DNA of 64,000 nt from an uncultured Lachnospiraceae bacterium (GCA_902773435.1 CACYEN010000015.1:1-64000); one strand, 5' to 3'; counted from the first letter of the stretch, positions 46,201 to 54,860 are shown. Translations and numbers: made by a program. Notes: generated by a model from the sequence alone, not told the origin.

Positions 46201-47006
46201 TTGTCCTTCCTGTCCCCGTAGAGCGCCTCCCTGTCCGCCAGATAATTCCTGAAGGTCTCCTCGATGCGGGGCTTCATTCCGCCCTCCCCGAACGTGATCT
46301 TCTTAAGTTCCGTCGAGAACGTCGTGTGCCTGCAGTGGTCCGACCAGTAGGTGTCGAGCACCCGGACCTCGGTGAGGGTCGGATCGCGCTTCTCATCGTC
46401 GGCGAAATACTTCTGGATGAATCTGAAGTCGTCGAATGTCATGGCGAGGTTCAGGCTCTTGTAGAGCACCATGAGCGGCCCGTTCCCCATGATCCTGAAG
46501 CCGTGCAGCACCTTGATGTCCTCCGGCTCGGGATAGGCGACGCCGAGCGTCTCCGGCTTCTCCTCACCGACGACCCTCGAGTCGACCGGGTTCACGCAGT
46601 TGGCGATCACCCGCTCCATCTCCTCCCCGCTCACGTCCCCGACCACCATGTAGGTCGTGGCGCTGCGGACGACCGGCTGTTCCCTCTCGTCGAGAAAGCG
46701 GATGCACTGTTCGGCGGAATCTGCCCTCTGGTCGAACTGCCCGGGGAGGTACTCGACGCTGAAGACATGGGCGTTCGAAACCTCCGGCAGCGACTCCTCG
46801 TACACGTCGTCGACAGGCGGCTCCGAGAACACGGTCACGAGCGCTTCCCGATAGATCCGGTCCGAGACGTTCTCCACATCGTAGCGGATAAAAATTCTGA
46901 CGCTCTCCACCCCGCCTATGTGCAGATAGTGGCGGATCTCATGGCGCAGCCTGTCCGCTGCGACGGCATACGACGGTTTCTTCTCAACATAGATTCTTCT
47001 GACCAT
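43239..47006 (-). CDS. purL: Phosphoribosylformylglycinamidine synthase (single-chain PurL)
   Basis: The 1255-residue enzyme makes FGAM from FGAR, glutamine and ATP in purine synthesis. An N-terminal PurS-like segment and synthetase repeats are followed by a C-terminal class I glutaminase (from about 1000) with FPGTNCEYDSAAAF and the nucleophile motif LGICNGFQAL. This is the large fused form found in Clostridia, Bacteroidetes and proteobacteria, not the three-subunit Bacillus form. ATG at 47006 lies 3 bp after the helicase gene with GAGAGG upstream. Confidence 0.95.
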   Translation of the reverse strand: MVRRIYVEKKPSYAVAADRLRHEIRHYLHIGGVESVRIFIRYDVENVSDRIYREALVTVFSEPPVDDVYEESLPEVSNAHVFSVEYLPGQFDQRADSAEQCIRFLDEREQPVVRSATTYMVVGDVSGEEMERVIANCVNPVDSRVVGEEKPETLGVAYPEPEDIKVLHGFRIMGNGPLMVLYKSLNLAMTFDDFRFIQKYFADDEKRDPTLTEVRVLDTYWSDHCRHTTFSTELKKITFGEGGMKPRIEETFRNYLADREALYGDRKDKPVCLMDLGTLAAKKLKAEGKLADQEESDEINACSIIAPVDVDGREEEWLINFKNETHNHPTEIEPFGGAATCLGGAIRDPLSGRTYVYQAMRITGAADPTVPRSETLPGKLPQKKLVREAARGYSSYGNQIGLATGYVKEIYHPNYAAKRMEIGAVIAAAPRSAVKRENSDPGDVIILLGGRTGRDGIGGATGSSKAHNTESTNTCGAEVQKGNAPTERKLQRLFRRPEVSRLIKKCNDFGAGGVAVAIGELAPGLRVDLDLVPKKYAGLDGTELAISESQERMAVVVAPEDEVIFLEYAASENLEATPVARVTEEPRLVLVWRGKEIVSLSRAFLDTNGAHQETDVFVEIPDGSVSELNCHPWSWYDRGDESVRGRWLDILGDLNVCSQKGLVEMFDSSIGAGSVLMPYGGRKQLTETQVMAAKVPVPGGRTNTVTLMSYGFDPNLSSWSPYHGAAWAVASSVSKIAAAGGDVTKIRFTFQEYFRRMSADPKRWSQPFAALLGAYDAQMGFGLPAIGGKDSMSGTFEKLDVPPTLVSFAVDVAKAEDLITPEFKRAGNRIVWIRMKKDEWQMPDYQAFLGTCGRLREDITAGRVISAYTVGRFGIAEAVSKMAFGNGFGMRIRHDVSPIDFFSPYYADIVCEVKEGEVGNLASEYTEIGEVTDDGCFRFGNVSISGEEAENRWKGTLEGVFATRTGDGAEPVESPVFRADSIAVCGHKIARPRVFIPVFPGTNCEYDSAAAFEKAGAEVRTCVFRNLTEQDIRESVDYFSKEIAEAQIVMFPGGFSAGDEPDGSAKFFATAFRNAKIRDEVEKLLAERDGLALGICNGFQALIKLGLVPSGRITGQDVSSPTLTFNTIGRHISRMVSTKVVSNKSPWLQGAALGGVYVTPASHGEGRFVAPDSVLDELFLNGQVATQYCDPDGNVTTDGEWNVNGSYRAVEGITSPDGRVFGKMAHVERKGSHVAVNIPGEQDMRVFESGVRYFS

Positions 47007-47009
47007 ATC

Positions 47010-49460
47010 TTATCCTCTCAAGTCCGTGCCTGTTCTGTCTGCCTCTCTCCAGAAAGCCTCTGTCTTCTTCCTCACATCGTCCGCCGTCACGGTCAGGACC
47101 TCCCTCCATTCTCTCGGAAAGAGGGCCCTGTAGCCCGCAGAGAGAAATCTCTCGTCCAGCAGCGCGATCACCCCGATATCCGTGGCGGTCCGGATCACCC
47201 GGCCCGCCGCCTGCAGCACCCGGTTCATGCCCGGGAACCTGTAGGCGCAGTCAAACCCGGATTCGCCCAGGCTGTCAAAATGCCTCTTCAGTATCTCCCT
47301 CTCCCCCGACACCTGGGGAATGCCCGCGCCGACGACGACCGCTCCGATCAGCTTCGTCCCCGTCAGGTCGATCCCCTCCGCGAACATGCCTCCCATGACG
47401 CAGAAGCCGATCAGCGTGTCCGCCGGATCGTCGTAGAAGTTCTCGAGGAAGATCTCCCTGTCGTCCTCCTGCATTCCCGGGGTCTGGGCGACCCAGTTGA
47501 CGCCGTCCCGGTCAAACTCTTTCCGGTAGATCCGGAGGACGTCGTTCAGCATCCTGTAGGACGGGAAGAAGACCATGTAGTTGCCCTGTCTTGAACCCGC
47601 GATCTCCGAGATATAGAGGGCGATTCTCCTGTACATCTCCGGCCCTCTCCGCGAGTATCTCGTGCTGACGTCCCCGCCGGCGAGAATCACCCTCTTCCGG
47701 CCGTCAAACGGGGACTCCGCGTAGATCGCGCGCGCGTCCTCCCTGGTCGTAAGAAGGTTCCGGTAGTAGGAGATCGGAAGGAGCGTCGCGGAGAAGAGGA
47801 TGGCGCACCTGCCCCTCTCGACGCAGGACGTGAGCCTTGCGGCCGGGTTCACGCAGAAGAGCTTGAGAGCGAAATTTCCCTCCTCGTCGTCCCCGCAGCA
47901 GACCTCGTAATTCTCGTCCAGATATTCCGAAGCCGAGATAAAATCCATGACCTCAAAGTGAAAGTCGAGAAGGGAATCCTTGAGCTTCCCGTCCCCGCAG
48001 CTCTCGAAGAACGCCTGCAGTTCGCCCTGCAGCCTCAGGACCGCGGAGAGAACCGGAGGCAGCTCTCCCCTGTCCATGACCCTGACCGGCCCGCCCGGGG
48101 ACTCGAAAGTGGGGGCCTCCTCACAGGAGTGTTTCAGGGAGAGAAGCAGCCTGTTTACCCTGTCCAGGGCTTTCTTAAGCTGCGGGAAGAGCTTTCCCGC
48201 GGTCCTCTTCGCCGCCAGCACGTGTTCCTTGACGAGGGCCGCGCTGTACATACTCCGCCCGCGCTCGACGAGGTTGTGGGCTTCGTCGACGAGAAGGATT
48301 CCGTCGCCCCCGCTTCCCGCCCCGAAAAAGCGCTGAAGCCTGACGTTCGGATCGAATGCATAGTTGTAGTCGCCGAGAACCGCGTCGGCGAACGACGAGA
48401 TGTCGAGAGTGAGCTCGAACGGGCAGACCTTTCTCTCCTCGGAGACCGCCCGGATGACGTCCCTGTCAAAGAACCGATGCGCCTGAAGCGCGTCAAACAC
48501 CGCGTCGTTGATCCGGTCAAAATGTCCCTTCGCGTAGGGACAGTCCTCCGGATTGCAGGAGGGCTCCCGCATGGGGCAGATCTTCTCTTTGGAGGTGATG
48601 AGGACCGTCCTGAAGTCGAGCCCCCGGTCCATCAGGATCGAAAATGCCTCTCTCCCGGCCGCGAGCGTCTCGTTCTTTGCCGTCAGGTAGAAGACCCGGT
48701 CCCCGTGCCCCTCCCCGACCGCGCGCACCGCCGGGTACACGCAGCTCATGGTCTTTCCGACACCGGTCGGCGCCATGAGGAAGAGGTCATGCTTATCCCT
48801 GATCGAGAGGTAGACCGCCTGCGTCAGCTTCCGCTGCCCCTCCCTGTATGGGAACGGGAACGGGAGATCCTCCATGGAGCGGTTTCTCGATTCGACGTGG
48901 GAGATCTGCCACTGCGCCCATCTGCGGTAGGCCCCGACCACATCCGCGTACCACGCGGCGAGCTCGCCGGCTCCGTACTCATACTCGAACAGGCGCACCT
49001 CCTCGGAGTCGAAGTTGACGTAGGTCATCCTCACGCCGATCTCTGCGCAGCCGTTCTCCTCCGCGTAGATCGCGGCGTAGCACCTGGCCTGGGCGAGGTG
49101 GACCGGTTCCGGCTCTTCCAGCATCGACACGTCGAGACAGGTTCCCTTGATCTCCTCCACGGAAGGAAGGTCTCCCCCGATGATGCCGTCGGCCCTGCCC
49201 TCGATCCTGATCACGAAGTCCCCGCAGTCGGTATCCTTCGCGAGCCGGTACTCGGCCGTGTAATCTCCCTTCCTGCTCTTCTGGATCTTCCGGTGAATCC
49301 GGCTTCCGGCCTGGGCGGCCTCGAGATCCTTTCCCTTCCGGGACCTGCTGTCGATGTCGCCGGATCTCAGGATAAATTCGACCAGGTTCCTGACGGACAC
49401 CCTGACGACGGGCTTCCGGTCCTTCGCGGCAGGCTCTCCGTCCGCGGATTTCAGCCGCAT
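47010..49460 (-). CDS. PD-(D/E)XK nuclease fused to an XPD/DinG-like helicase
   Basis: The 816-residue protein begins with a PD-(D/E)XK-like nuclease domain (about 10-190) with its VEEIKGT catalytic strand. It continues as a superfamily 2 XPD/Rad3 helicase (about 210-815): APTGVGKT, a four-cysteine Fe-S region (CPMREPSC...CPYAKG) and VDEAHNLVERGR. Such fusions act on DNA in repair. The start codon overlaps the stop of the NYN-LOTUS gene by 10 bp, so the two are translationally coupled. Confidence 0.88.
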   Translation of the reverse strand: MRLKSADGEPAAKDRKPVVRVSVRNLVEFILRSGDIDSRSRKGKDLEAAQAGSRIHRKIQKSRKGDYTAEYRLAKDTDCGDFVIRIEGRADGIIGGDLPSVEEIKGTCLDVSMLEEPEPVHLAQARCYAAIYAEENGCAEIGVRMTYVNFDSEEVRLFEYEYGAGELAAWYADVVGAYRRWAQWQISHVESRNRSMEDLPFPFPYREGQRKLTQAVYLSIRDKHDLFLMAPTGVGKTMSCVYPAVRAVGEGHGDRVFYLTAKNETLAAGREAFSILMDRGLDFRTVLITSKEKICPMREPSCNPEDCPYAKGHFDRINDAVFDALQAHRFFDRDVIRAVSEERKVCPFELTLDISSFADAVLGDYNYAFDPNVRLQRFFGAGSGGDGILLVDEAHNLVERGRSMYSAALVKEHVLAAKRTAGKLFPQLKKALDRVNRLLLSLKHSCEEAPTFESPGGPVRVMDRGELPPVLSAVLRLQGELQAFFESCGDGKLKDSLLDFHFEVMDFISASEYLDENYEVCCGDDEEGNFALKLFCVNPAARLTSCVERGRCAILFSATLLPISYYRNLLTTREDARAIYAESPFDGRKRVILAGGDVSTRYSRRGPEMYRRIALYISEIAGSRQGNYMVFFPSYRMLNDVLRIYRKEFDRDGVNWVAQTPGMQEDDREIFLENFYDDPADTLIGFCVMGGMFAEGIDLTGTKLIGAVVVGAGIPQVSGEREILKRHFDSLGESGFDCAYRFPGMNRVLQAAGRVIRTATDIGVIALLDERFLSAGYRALFPREWREVLTVTADDVRKKTEAFWREADRTGTDLRG

Positions 49461-50356
49461 GTCACCTTTCTCTGGGTCCCCGACCCGGTGATGGTGAGGC
49501 CGGGAATCGAGTCGATGAATTTGTAGAGCTGCGAGTACCCGTAGAGCCTGACGTTGAAGTTCTGGTGTCTCTTCCTGATCTCCTGGCCCAGTGTGGCGAG
49601 AACGATTCCCTTCTTTCCGCGGCTCCTGACGATCTCGCGGATGTCGCGGATCACTTCGTCCTCCGCAGATTCGGCGGCGGAGAGACTGACCGTGATGACA
49701 TTCTTGTTCTTGTTGACCGTGATCTCGGGGATATCCTCGAGGAACTTGCTCAGCTGGCTGTAGCCGAACGTACGTATGTCAAAGTCGGGATACTTGCTCT
49801 GCAGGCGGCTGCCGATCTCGCCCGGCCCGGTCTGCCTGCCGTTGTTGTCGTTCTTCGTGATGATGCTGATGATGTCCTCGACAATCGCCTCTTTGTTCGC
49901 GGCTGAAGCGGTGCTCTCGCTCGCGAGCAGGTTCTCGAGTTCCGTGAATACGGTGCAGGCCGCGCGGAACGAGTCCGGCGTCTTCTTCTCGCCCATCCCG
50001 ATCACGATCTTCCCCGACTCCCTGAGCCTCGAGGCCAGTCTCGTGAAATCGCTGTCGGAACTCACGATGCAGAACCCGTCCACGTTCGAGTTGTAGAGCA
50101 GGTCCATCGCGTCGATGATCAGCGCGGAATCCGTCGCGTTTTTTCCCGAGGTGTTCGAGAACTGCTGAATCGGTATGATCGATTTTTCAAGGAGCTTTCC
50201 GCTCCATCTGGCGTTCGCCTGGGACGTGAAATCCCCGTAGATTCGTCTGTAAGTCACCGTGCCGTACTGCGAGAGTTCGTCAAAGATCCCGTTCAGGTAC
50301 TTGTAGGAGACATTGTCCGAATCAATCAGAAGGGCGAGCTTTCGTACTTCTTCCAT
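49451..50356 (-). CDS. NYN domain ribonuclease-like protein with two OST-HTH/LOTUS domains
   Basis: The 301-residue protein has an N-terminal NYN/PIN-like domain (about 1-145): LALLIDSDNVSYKY, DSALIIDAMDLLY and IVSSDSDFTRLA carry the acidic residues expected for metal-dependent RNase activity. Two OST-HTH/LOTUS domains (about 155-225 and 235-300) would bind RNA, perhaps G-rich. This is a LabA/MARF1-like architecture. The RNA target is unknown. ATG at 50356 has AAAGGA upstream. Confidence 0.88.
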   Translation of the reverse strand: MEEVRKLALLIDSDNVSYKYLNGIFDELSQYGTVTYRRIYGDFTSQANARWSGKLLEKSIIPIQQFSNTSGKNATDSALIIDAMDLLYNSNVDGFCIVSSDSDFTRLASRLRESGKIVIGMGEKKTPDSFRAACTVFTELENLLASESTASAANKEAIVEDIISIITKNDNNGRQTGPGEIGSRLQSKYPDFDIRTFGYSQLSKFLEDIPEITVNKNKNVITVSLSAAESAEDEVIRDIREIVRSRGKKGIVLATLGQEIRKRHQNFNVRLYGYSQLYKFIDSIPGLTITGSGTQRKVTCG

Positions 50357-50404
50357 TGGTAAATCCTTTCATCGTGTATGTTTGTCCGGGTTCGTGACCC
50401 GGGC

Positions 50405-51667
50405 CTAGACCTCCACCCCGTTCCGGCGCAGGAGCTCCCTGGCCGTCTCCACGGAGTCCGGGCCGGACGCATTCTTCACCGGGGCGAATTCCCGCTCCCG
50501 AAGGACCTCGAACGGCAGGCAGCCGTCGAGAGAGCGCAGAATATCGAAAATGAAATACTCCGCCTTCCATCCGTTCGGGCTGTCAGGCTTCAGCGTCTTT
50601 CCGGTCGCGTCGTCGTAGCAGGGGATCTTCTTGTGGGCAAAATGGATCGGCATATCCTTTCCGGCTACGGCCCGAAGATCGCTGATCCGGAAGAGGTAGT
50701 TGAGCGTCACGCCGTAGTAGTAGGCATAGGAGCCGTCCCCGAGCTTCTGGTCTCTCATCGCGTCGGAGAGCTCATAGTACTCGACGACGGACGCCCTGCC
50801 CCCGTCGAGGCAGATCACGCCGACGCGCTCATCAGGGGAGGTCTTCCGGACCACCTTGGCTCCGGCGGGGAGGCCGCTCTCAAGGACAGCCCCGTAGAAG
50901 ACGGGGTCACAGATCCTCTGAAGGACGTTATCAACCGCGAAGACATTGAGCCATGTGATGCCCTCTCTCCCACAGAGATCGACAAGCCCGGCATTTTCAA
51001 GCGAGACAAACCAGCCGCCGTTCCCGTTCGGGGACGTCGCGATCCTGCCCGCGCTCTCGAGCATGATGTGGCCGTCCTCATCGAGGGCGGGCGCCATGTC
51101 CTGCGTAAAGAAGCTCACCAGGTCCTCCGGATACCCGAAAAATCCGTGCTCACGGATAAACCGGACCGTCTCCTCGTGGTTGCTCTCGCTCGTCATGACG
51201 AAGAGGCGGACGGGCCGCCCGATCTCCGCGCAGGCGTCGTTCAGATTCTCAAAGATTCTCTGGAAGATATAGACATGTCTGGTCTCCCCGATGTCGAACG
51301 CCCCCTTGGGTCCCTCGGCTCCGAGCCGGGTGCCGCTTCCCCCCGCGAGGAGGACGGCCGCCAGCTTTCCGGTCCGCGCCTCCCTGAGGCCTCTCTCGCG
51401 AAAGAATTTCATCTTCTCCCCGATCTCGGAGAGACGCATGACCCTGATCGGCGAGATGTCCCTCGGCACGGTCTGCGCCTCTCCTCTGCCGTTCCTCCCG
51501 TCGCGGTACTCTCGGAAAGCAGCCGGAAGCGAGAGGTCGATCGAGCCGATCTGCCGAAGGAGCGCCTCCCTCTCGTCCGGGGAAAGATCTTTAAAACAGC
51601 GAAGAAGGCGCTCTTCACCGAGCCCCTTCAACATTTCGCGAGCCTCCTGTTCAGTCACGGGATTCAT
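50405..51667 (-). CDS. UTP-dependent sugar-1-phosphate uridylyltransferase (UDPGP family)
   Basis: The 420-residue protein is a eukaryotic-type UDPGP family pyrophosphorylase. It has LLAGGSGTRLG, then GPKGAFDIG, the uridine-binding LFVMTSESNHEET and the LNVFAVDNVLQ region. It makes a UDP-sugar (UDP-glucose or UDP-GlcNAc) for envelope synthesis; which one is not clear. ATG overlaps the xpt stop by 4 bp. Confidence 0.9.
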   Translation of the reverse strand: MNPVTEQEAREMLKGLGEERLLRCFKDLSPDEREALLRQIGSIDLSLPAAFREYRDGRNGRGEAQTVPRDISPIRVMRLSEIGEKMKFFRERGLREARTGKLAAVLLAGGSGTRLGAEGPKGAFDIGETRHVYIFQRIFENLNDACAEIGRPVRLFVMTSESNHEETVRFIREHGFFGYPEDLVSFFTQDMAPALDEDGHIMLESAGRIATSPNGNGGWFVSLENAGLVDLCGREGITWLNVFAVDNVLQRICDPVFYGAVLESGLPAGAKVVRKTSPDERVGVICLDGGRASVVEYYELSDAMRDQKLGDGSYAYYYGVTLNYLFRISDLRAVAGKDMPIHFAHKKIPCYDDATGKTLKPDSPNGWKAEYFIFDILRSLDGCLPFEVLREREFAPVKNASGPDSVETARELLRRNGVEV

Positions 51668-52245
51668 ATCTCCTGCTCCTCGAACTCAATGCTCGTATCA
51701 GTCATGGATTTGATGATGGCGAGGGATTTGAGGTTGATCCCCTTCTCCCGGAGCGTCTTTCCTCCGTCCTGGAAACCCTTCTCGATGACGATGCCGACGC
51801 CCTCGAGCACAGCGCCCGCCTGCTCGATGAGCTCGACGAGCCCCTGGACCGCGCATCCGTTGGCCAGGAAATCGTCGATGATGAGGACATGGTCATCTTC
51901 AGTCAGGAATTTCTTGGAGAGGATGACGTCATAGACCCTGCCGTGCGTGTAACTCTGCACCTTGGTGGTATAGAGGCTTCCGTCCAGATTCAGGCTCTGG
52001 GCTTTCTTGGCGAATACCACGGGGACGCCGAAATACTGTGCCGTGATGCAGGCAATCCCGATTCCCGACGCCTCTACCGTGACGATCTTGGTGATGGGCC
52101 GGTCCCCGAAAAGCCTGTGAAACTCCTTGCCGATCTCGTTAATGAATTCAATATCGATCTGGTGATTCAGAAAACTGTCAACTTTCAGAATGTGTCCCGG
52201 TCTGACCTGTCCGTCCTGAAGAATCTTCTCCTCGAGAGCTTTCAT
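51664..52245 (-). CDS. xpt: Xanthine phosphoribosyltransferase
   Basis: The 193-residue protein is close to B. subtilis Xpt, with VDSFLNHQID near the N terminus, TKIVTVEASGIG and the PRPP loop DHVLIIDDFLANG. It converts xanthine plus PRPP to XMP, salvaging the base the purine cluster would otherwise degrade. ATG at 52245 has AGGAGG 4 nt upstream. It heads the xpt-UDPGP-NYN-helicase-purL unit. Confidence 0.95.
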   Translation of the reverse strand: MKALEEKILQDGQVRPGHILKVDSFLNHQIDIEFINEIGKEFHRLFGDRPITKIVTVEASGIGIACITAQYFGVPVVFAKKAQSLNLDGSLYTTKVQSYTHGRVYDVILSKKFLTEDDHVLIIDDFLANGCAVQGLVELIEQAGAVLEGVGIVIEKGFQDGGKTLREKGINLKSLAIIKSMTDTSIEFEEQEI

Positions 52246-52287
52246 CGTACCTCCTGTCCATAAACGGTTATGCGGTTGTTACGAATG

Positions 52288-52316
52288 ATTCTACATCGAA
52301 ACGCGTTCAAAAACAA
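52288..52316 (-). promoter_or_regulatory. Promoter of the xpt operon
   Basis: TTGTTT (52311-52316) and TAGAAT (52288-52293) are 17 bp apart on the minus strand. The leader is only about 35 nt, too short for a purine riboswitch. Confidence 0.55.
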
Positions 52317-52348
52317 TGAGATTATGATCAGAAACGTCCCCGTCATAA

Positions 52349-52379
52349 CAAAAGGCGTGAGGACGCAGCCTCACGCCTT
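52349..52379 (-). terminator. Intrinsic terminator at the end of the CarD gene
   Basis: AAGGCGTGAGG pairs with CCTCACGCCTT across a CTGCG-type loop, followed by TTGTTATG. It includes the carD stop codon. Confidence 0.7.
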
Positions 52380-52874
52380 CTTAACCCTTGCGATGATGTA
52401 GTCCGGAACTTTTCCGGGATCGATACCGAGCACGTAACCGAATTCCCGGTTGATCTGTTTCTCCGCCTCATTGAGAAAATGCTCGTCGGAAGAATGGAAT
52501 TTCCTTCCGCTGCTGCCGATCTCCTCTCTCTTCCGGTAGAGCGTCGTGATGATTCCGAGCAGCACCTCGTGTGAACCGCTCCTGATGTCCTGCTGCAGAG
52601 CTCTCTGCCTGCTCTTCTCATCGCTGATCCAGTCAAAACCGATCTCCGGCATCATGTCGATCAGTTCCCCGATCTCTTCTCTCGTGATCAGGTCTCTCAG
52701 CAGCTCATCAGCGCGGTCCACCGGCACGTAGAGTTTGCTCCCGGGTTCATAAACCGGACGGAGAATGAAGTAGCTGCACGGTTCGTCAGATGCGAGTGTC
52801 AGATCCTCAATGCCAACCACCCTGCACACGCCGTCGCGAGTATGGGCAACGGTATCGTTCACTTTCCAGGCCAT
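52371..52874 (-). CDS. CarD family transcriptional regulator
   Basis: The 167-residue protein has an N-terminal CarD/TRCF-type RNA polymerase interaction domain (about 1-65, with VNDTVAHTRDGVCRVVGIED and LYVPVDRADELLRDLI) and a helical C-terminal DNA-binding region. CarD-like proteins stabilise open promoter complexes. ATG at 52874 has GGAGGT 6 nt upstream. Confidence 0.9.
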   Translation of the reverse strand: MAWKVNDTVAHTRDGVCRVVGIEDLTLASDEPCSYFILRPVYEPGSKLYVPVDRADELLRDLITREEIGELIDMMPEIGFDWISDEKSRQRALQQDIRSGSHEVLLGIITTLYRKREEIGSSGRKFHSSDEHFLNEAEKQINREFGYVLGIDPGKVPDYIIARVKKA

Positions 52875-52940
52875 TCAGATACCTCCAGTCATGGCTCCAT
52901 TTTAAACCAAAAACCGGAAGAATTCAAAAGCAAATTTCCG

Positions 52941-52969
52941 TTGACGCGCCTGAGCGATTGCGATATAAT
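52941..52969 (+). promoter_or_regulatory. Promoter of tRNA-Trp
   Basis: TTGACG (52941-52946) and TATAAT (52964-52969) are 17 bp apart, 30 bp before the tRNA. Confidence 0.75.
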
Positions 52970-52999
52970 ACCCAAGTCGGCGGTTTTTCCGCTGCGAGT

Positions 53000-53070
53000 A
53001 GGGGAATCCTCTAATGGTAGGAGAGCGGTCTCCAAAACCGTCAATGGGGGTTCGACTCCCTCTTCCCCTG
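53000..53070 (+). tRNA. tRNA-Trp (CCA)
   Basis: A 71-nt cloverleaf starts AGGGGAATCCTCTAATGG with anticodon loop CTCCAAA (CCA), T loop TTCGACT and a matching acceptor stem ending TTCCCCT. Discriminator G73 fits tRNA-Trp. CCA is not encoded. Confidence 0.92.
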
Positions 53071-53071
53071 T

Positions 53072-53108
53072 AAGGAGACCTGAAGTGATTCAGGTCTCCT
53101 TTTCTGTT
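53072..53108 (+). terminator. Intrinsic terminator of tRNA-Trp
   Basis: A 13-bp stem AAGGAGACCTGAA/TTCAGGTCTCCTT with a GTGA loop is followed by TTCTGTTT. Confidence 0.85.
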
Positions 53109-53173
53109 TGGAAATGACTCTTCCCGCAAACCGAACCGTCACGTGATCAGGACTGCCTGCGATGGTTTTCCAC

Positions 53174-53332
53174 CTACGTCAGGATATCAATCTCCGTCCT
53201 GATCCCGATCATATCCGCGAGCATCGCGATCAGCTCCTTCTCATCGAACTCGCCCCCGGCCGCCCTGCGGAACTCATCGAGTTTTTCAGCGTACTTTTTC
53301 TTCGCAATGTTGATCTTGTCGATAATCGGCAT
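53174..53332 (-). CDS. Small hypothetical protein
   Basis: A 52-residue product starts MPIIDKINIAKKKYAEK and is mostly amphipathic helix with many charged residues and no signal peptide. ATG at 53332 has AAAGGAGAGGTG upstream. It lies downstream of the FGGY kinase gene on the same strand. No family recognised. Confidence 0.55.
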   Translation of the reverse strand: MPIIDKINIAKKKYAEKLDEFRRAAGGEFDEKELIAMLADMIGIRTEIDILT

Positions 53333-53411
53333 GGATTTCACCTCTCCTTTCCTCTGCCCTGCAAACCAATACACCCATAGAGCATCATACAGACCGCCTG
53401 CTGCCCCGTCG

Positions 53412-54722
53412 TCACAGCCCGGCGCCGGTCTTCGATGAGAGCGCCGCGCCGCAGGCTGCCTCCTCCTCGTACGGGGCGAGTTCAAGCTCGGCCCCGAACA
53501 TCTCGCTGAAGATCCTCCGGAGCACCGGGTTCAGCCTGAGCCCGTTCCCGGAGGCGATCAGCCTCCCGGCCCGGACGCCCGTGCCCTCGCGGATCGTCCG
53601 GTACATGCCGAACAGCTCCTCTGCCATCCCCTTTAGAATCCCGTAAGTCAGGGACGCCGGCGTAAAGTTGTCCTCGGTGATTCCGGCCACGCTTCCGCGG
53701 AGTCCCGGATCCGCGCGGGTTCCCCTGAAGGCGGTCACCACGCGGACCGGGTCCTCCATCCGTTCACCCTCCTCGGCGAGCTCCTGCATGAGGCCGTACA
53801 GGGATTCCCCGCCGGCTCCCGCCGCCTGCGCGAAGCTCCTGAAAAAGCGCTCCAGGATCGCGTACGCGCGTCCCCCGCAGAGCGATGATCCCGCGAGAAG
53901 GTACTTTCCCCCGGCAAACGGCCTCGCCTCGATCCCGGGAGCTGTGAAACAGCGGTCCGAGAGCACCGAGATCTGCCCCCCGGTCCCCATGTTCACGAGG
54001 ACCGTATCTTCGCTCATTCCCGCGGAACCGAGGAAACTCGCCTGGTTATCGCCGATCGCGACGGTCACCGGAATCCCCCGCCAGCTCCCTGTCACCTCGA
54101 ACATCCCGCAGACTTCGGGCAGCATCGGGATCACGGATTCCGCTCCCATCTCCCGCAGTTCGTCCCTGAGGAAGCGGCCGCTCTCCACGTCAAAGAAGCC
54201 GATCCCCGCGGCGTTGCTGGCGTGCATGAGAGCGCGCCGTCTCCCGGTCAGCTTCATGCCGAGGTAGTCCGCGATCGTGCAGAGACCCGAGGCCTCCTCC
54301 GGAACATTCCCTGCGCGCAGATTGCAGATGTGCGTCACGAGGCCGTAGCCGGACGCGGCGGCGATGCCGCACGTATCGGAGATCTCCTCAGCGACACTCC
54401 TCTCGCCGAGATTTCCGCGCCCGTCCTGCCAGGTGTAGAGCGGGGAGACACACTCGCCGTCCCGGTTGTAATACAGAATCCCGTGCATCTGGCCGGTCAG
54501 CCCGATCGCGGCGGCGTCCGGGCACTCATCCAGCATCTCATCGAGCGAGGCCAGCGCCGTCTCCATGATCAGGGAGACGTCCTGGACTCTCTCCCACTCA
54601 TTTCCTGTGTCGATAAAACTCTGGTTCAGGACCGTCCCGGATCTCACGACTCTTCCGTCCGCCGTGTCGAGCGCGACGGTGCTGATCGTCGTCGTTCCGA
54701 TGTCTATTCCGAGAACTGTCAT
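53412..54722 (-). CDS. FGGY family carbohydrate kinase
   Basis: The 436-residue protein has the FGGY fold: IGTTTISTVALD near the N terminus, GLTGQMHG, GDNQASFLG and the ATP-site NMGTGGQIS and ASGNGLRLNP. The C terminus is compact. The closest resemblance is to sedoheptulokinase/xylulokinase-type members; substrate not assignable. ATG at 54722 has AAGGAG and GGGGGA upstream. Confidence 0.87.
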   Translation of the reverse strand: MTVLGIDIGTTTISTVALDTADGRVVRSGTVLNQSFIDTGNEWERVQDVSLIMETALASLDEMLDECPDAAAIGLTGQMHGILYYNRDGECVSPLYTWQDGRGNLGERSVAEEISDTCGIAAASGYGLVTHICNLRAGNVPEEASGLCTIADYLGMKLTGRRRALMHASNAAGIGFFDVESGRFLRDELREMGAESVIPMLPEVCGMFEVTGSWRGIPVTVAIGDNQASFLGSAGMSEDTVLVNMGTGGQISVLSDRCFTAPGIEARPFAGGKYLLAGSSLCGGRAYAILERFFRSFAQAAGAGGESLYGLMQELAEEGERMEDPVRVVTAFRGTRADPGLRGSVAGITEDNFTPASLTYGILKGMAEELFGMYRTIREGTGVRAGRLIASGNGLRLNPVLRRIFSEMFGAELELAPYEEEAACGAALSSKTGAGL

Positions 54723-54830
54723 ATGTATCCCCCGCTCCTTTTGGTCCGTCCCGCGCGACGGGTGCAGCCGGGAAAGCCTCACGGCTTACCCCGCGCAGCC
54801 GAGGGGCTTCGGGCCCTGATCTCTTTAAAA

Positions 54831-54860
54831 ATTTTACAGAAACAGAAGCATCTCCGTCAA
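54831..54860 (-). promoter_or_regulatory. Promoter of the FGGY kinase gene
   Basis: TTGACG (54855-54860) and TAAAAT (54831-54836) are 18 bp apart on the minus strand. The 301-bp intergenic region (54723-55023) holds this and, near 54970-54990, a weak plus-strand candidate for the next gene; nothing else was seen. Confidence 0.55.

Noticed and set aside
52246..52350. Purine riboswitch before xpt
   Set aside because: The promoter leaves a leader of only about 35 nt and the conserved purine-aptamer loops are absent.
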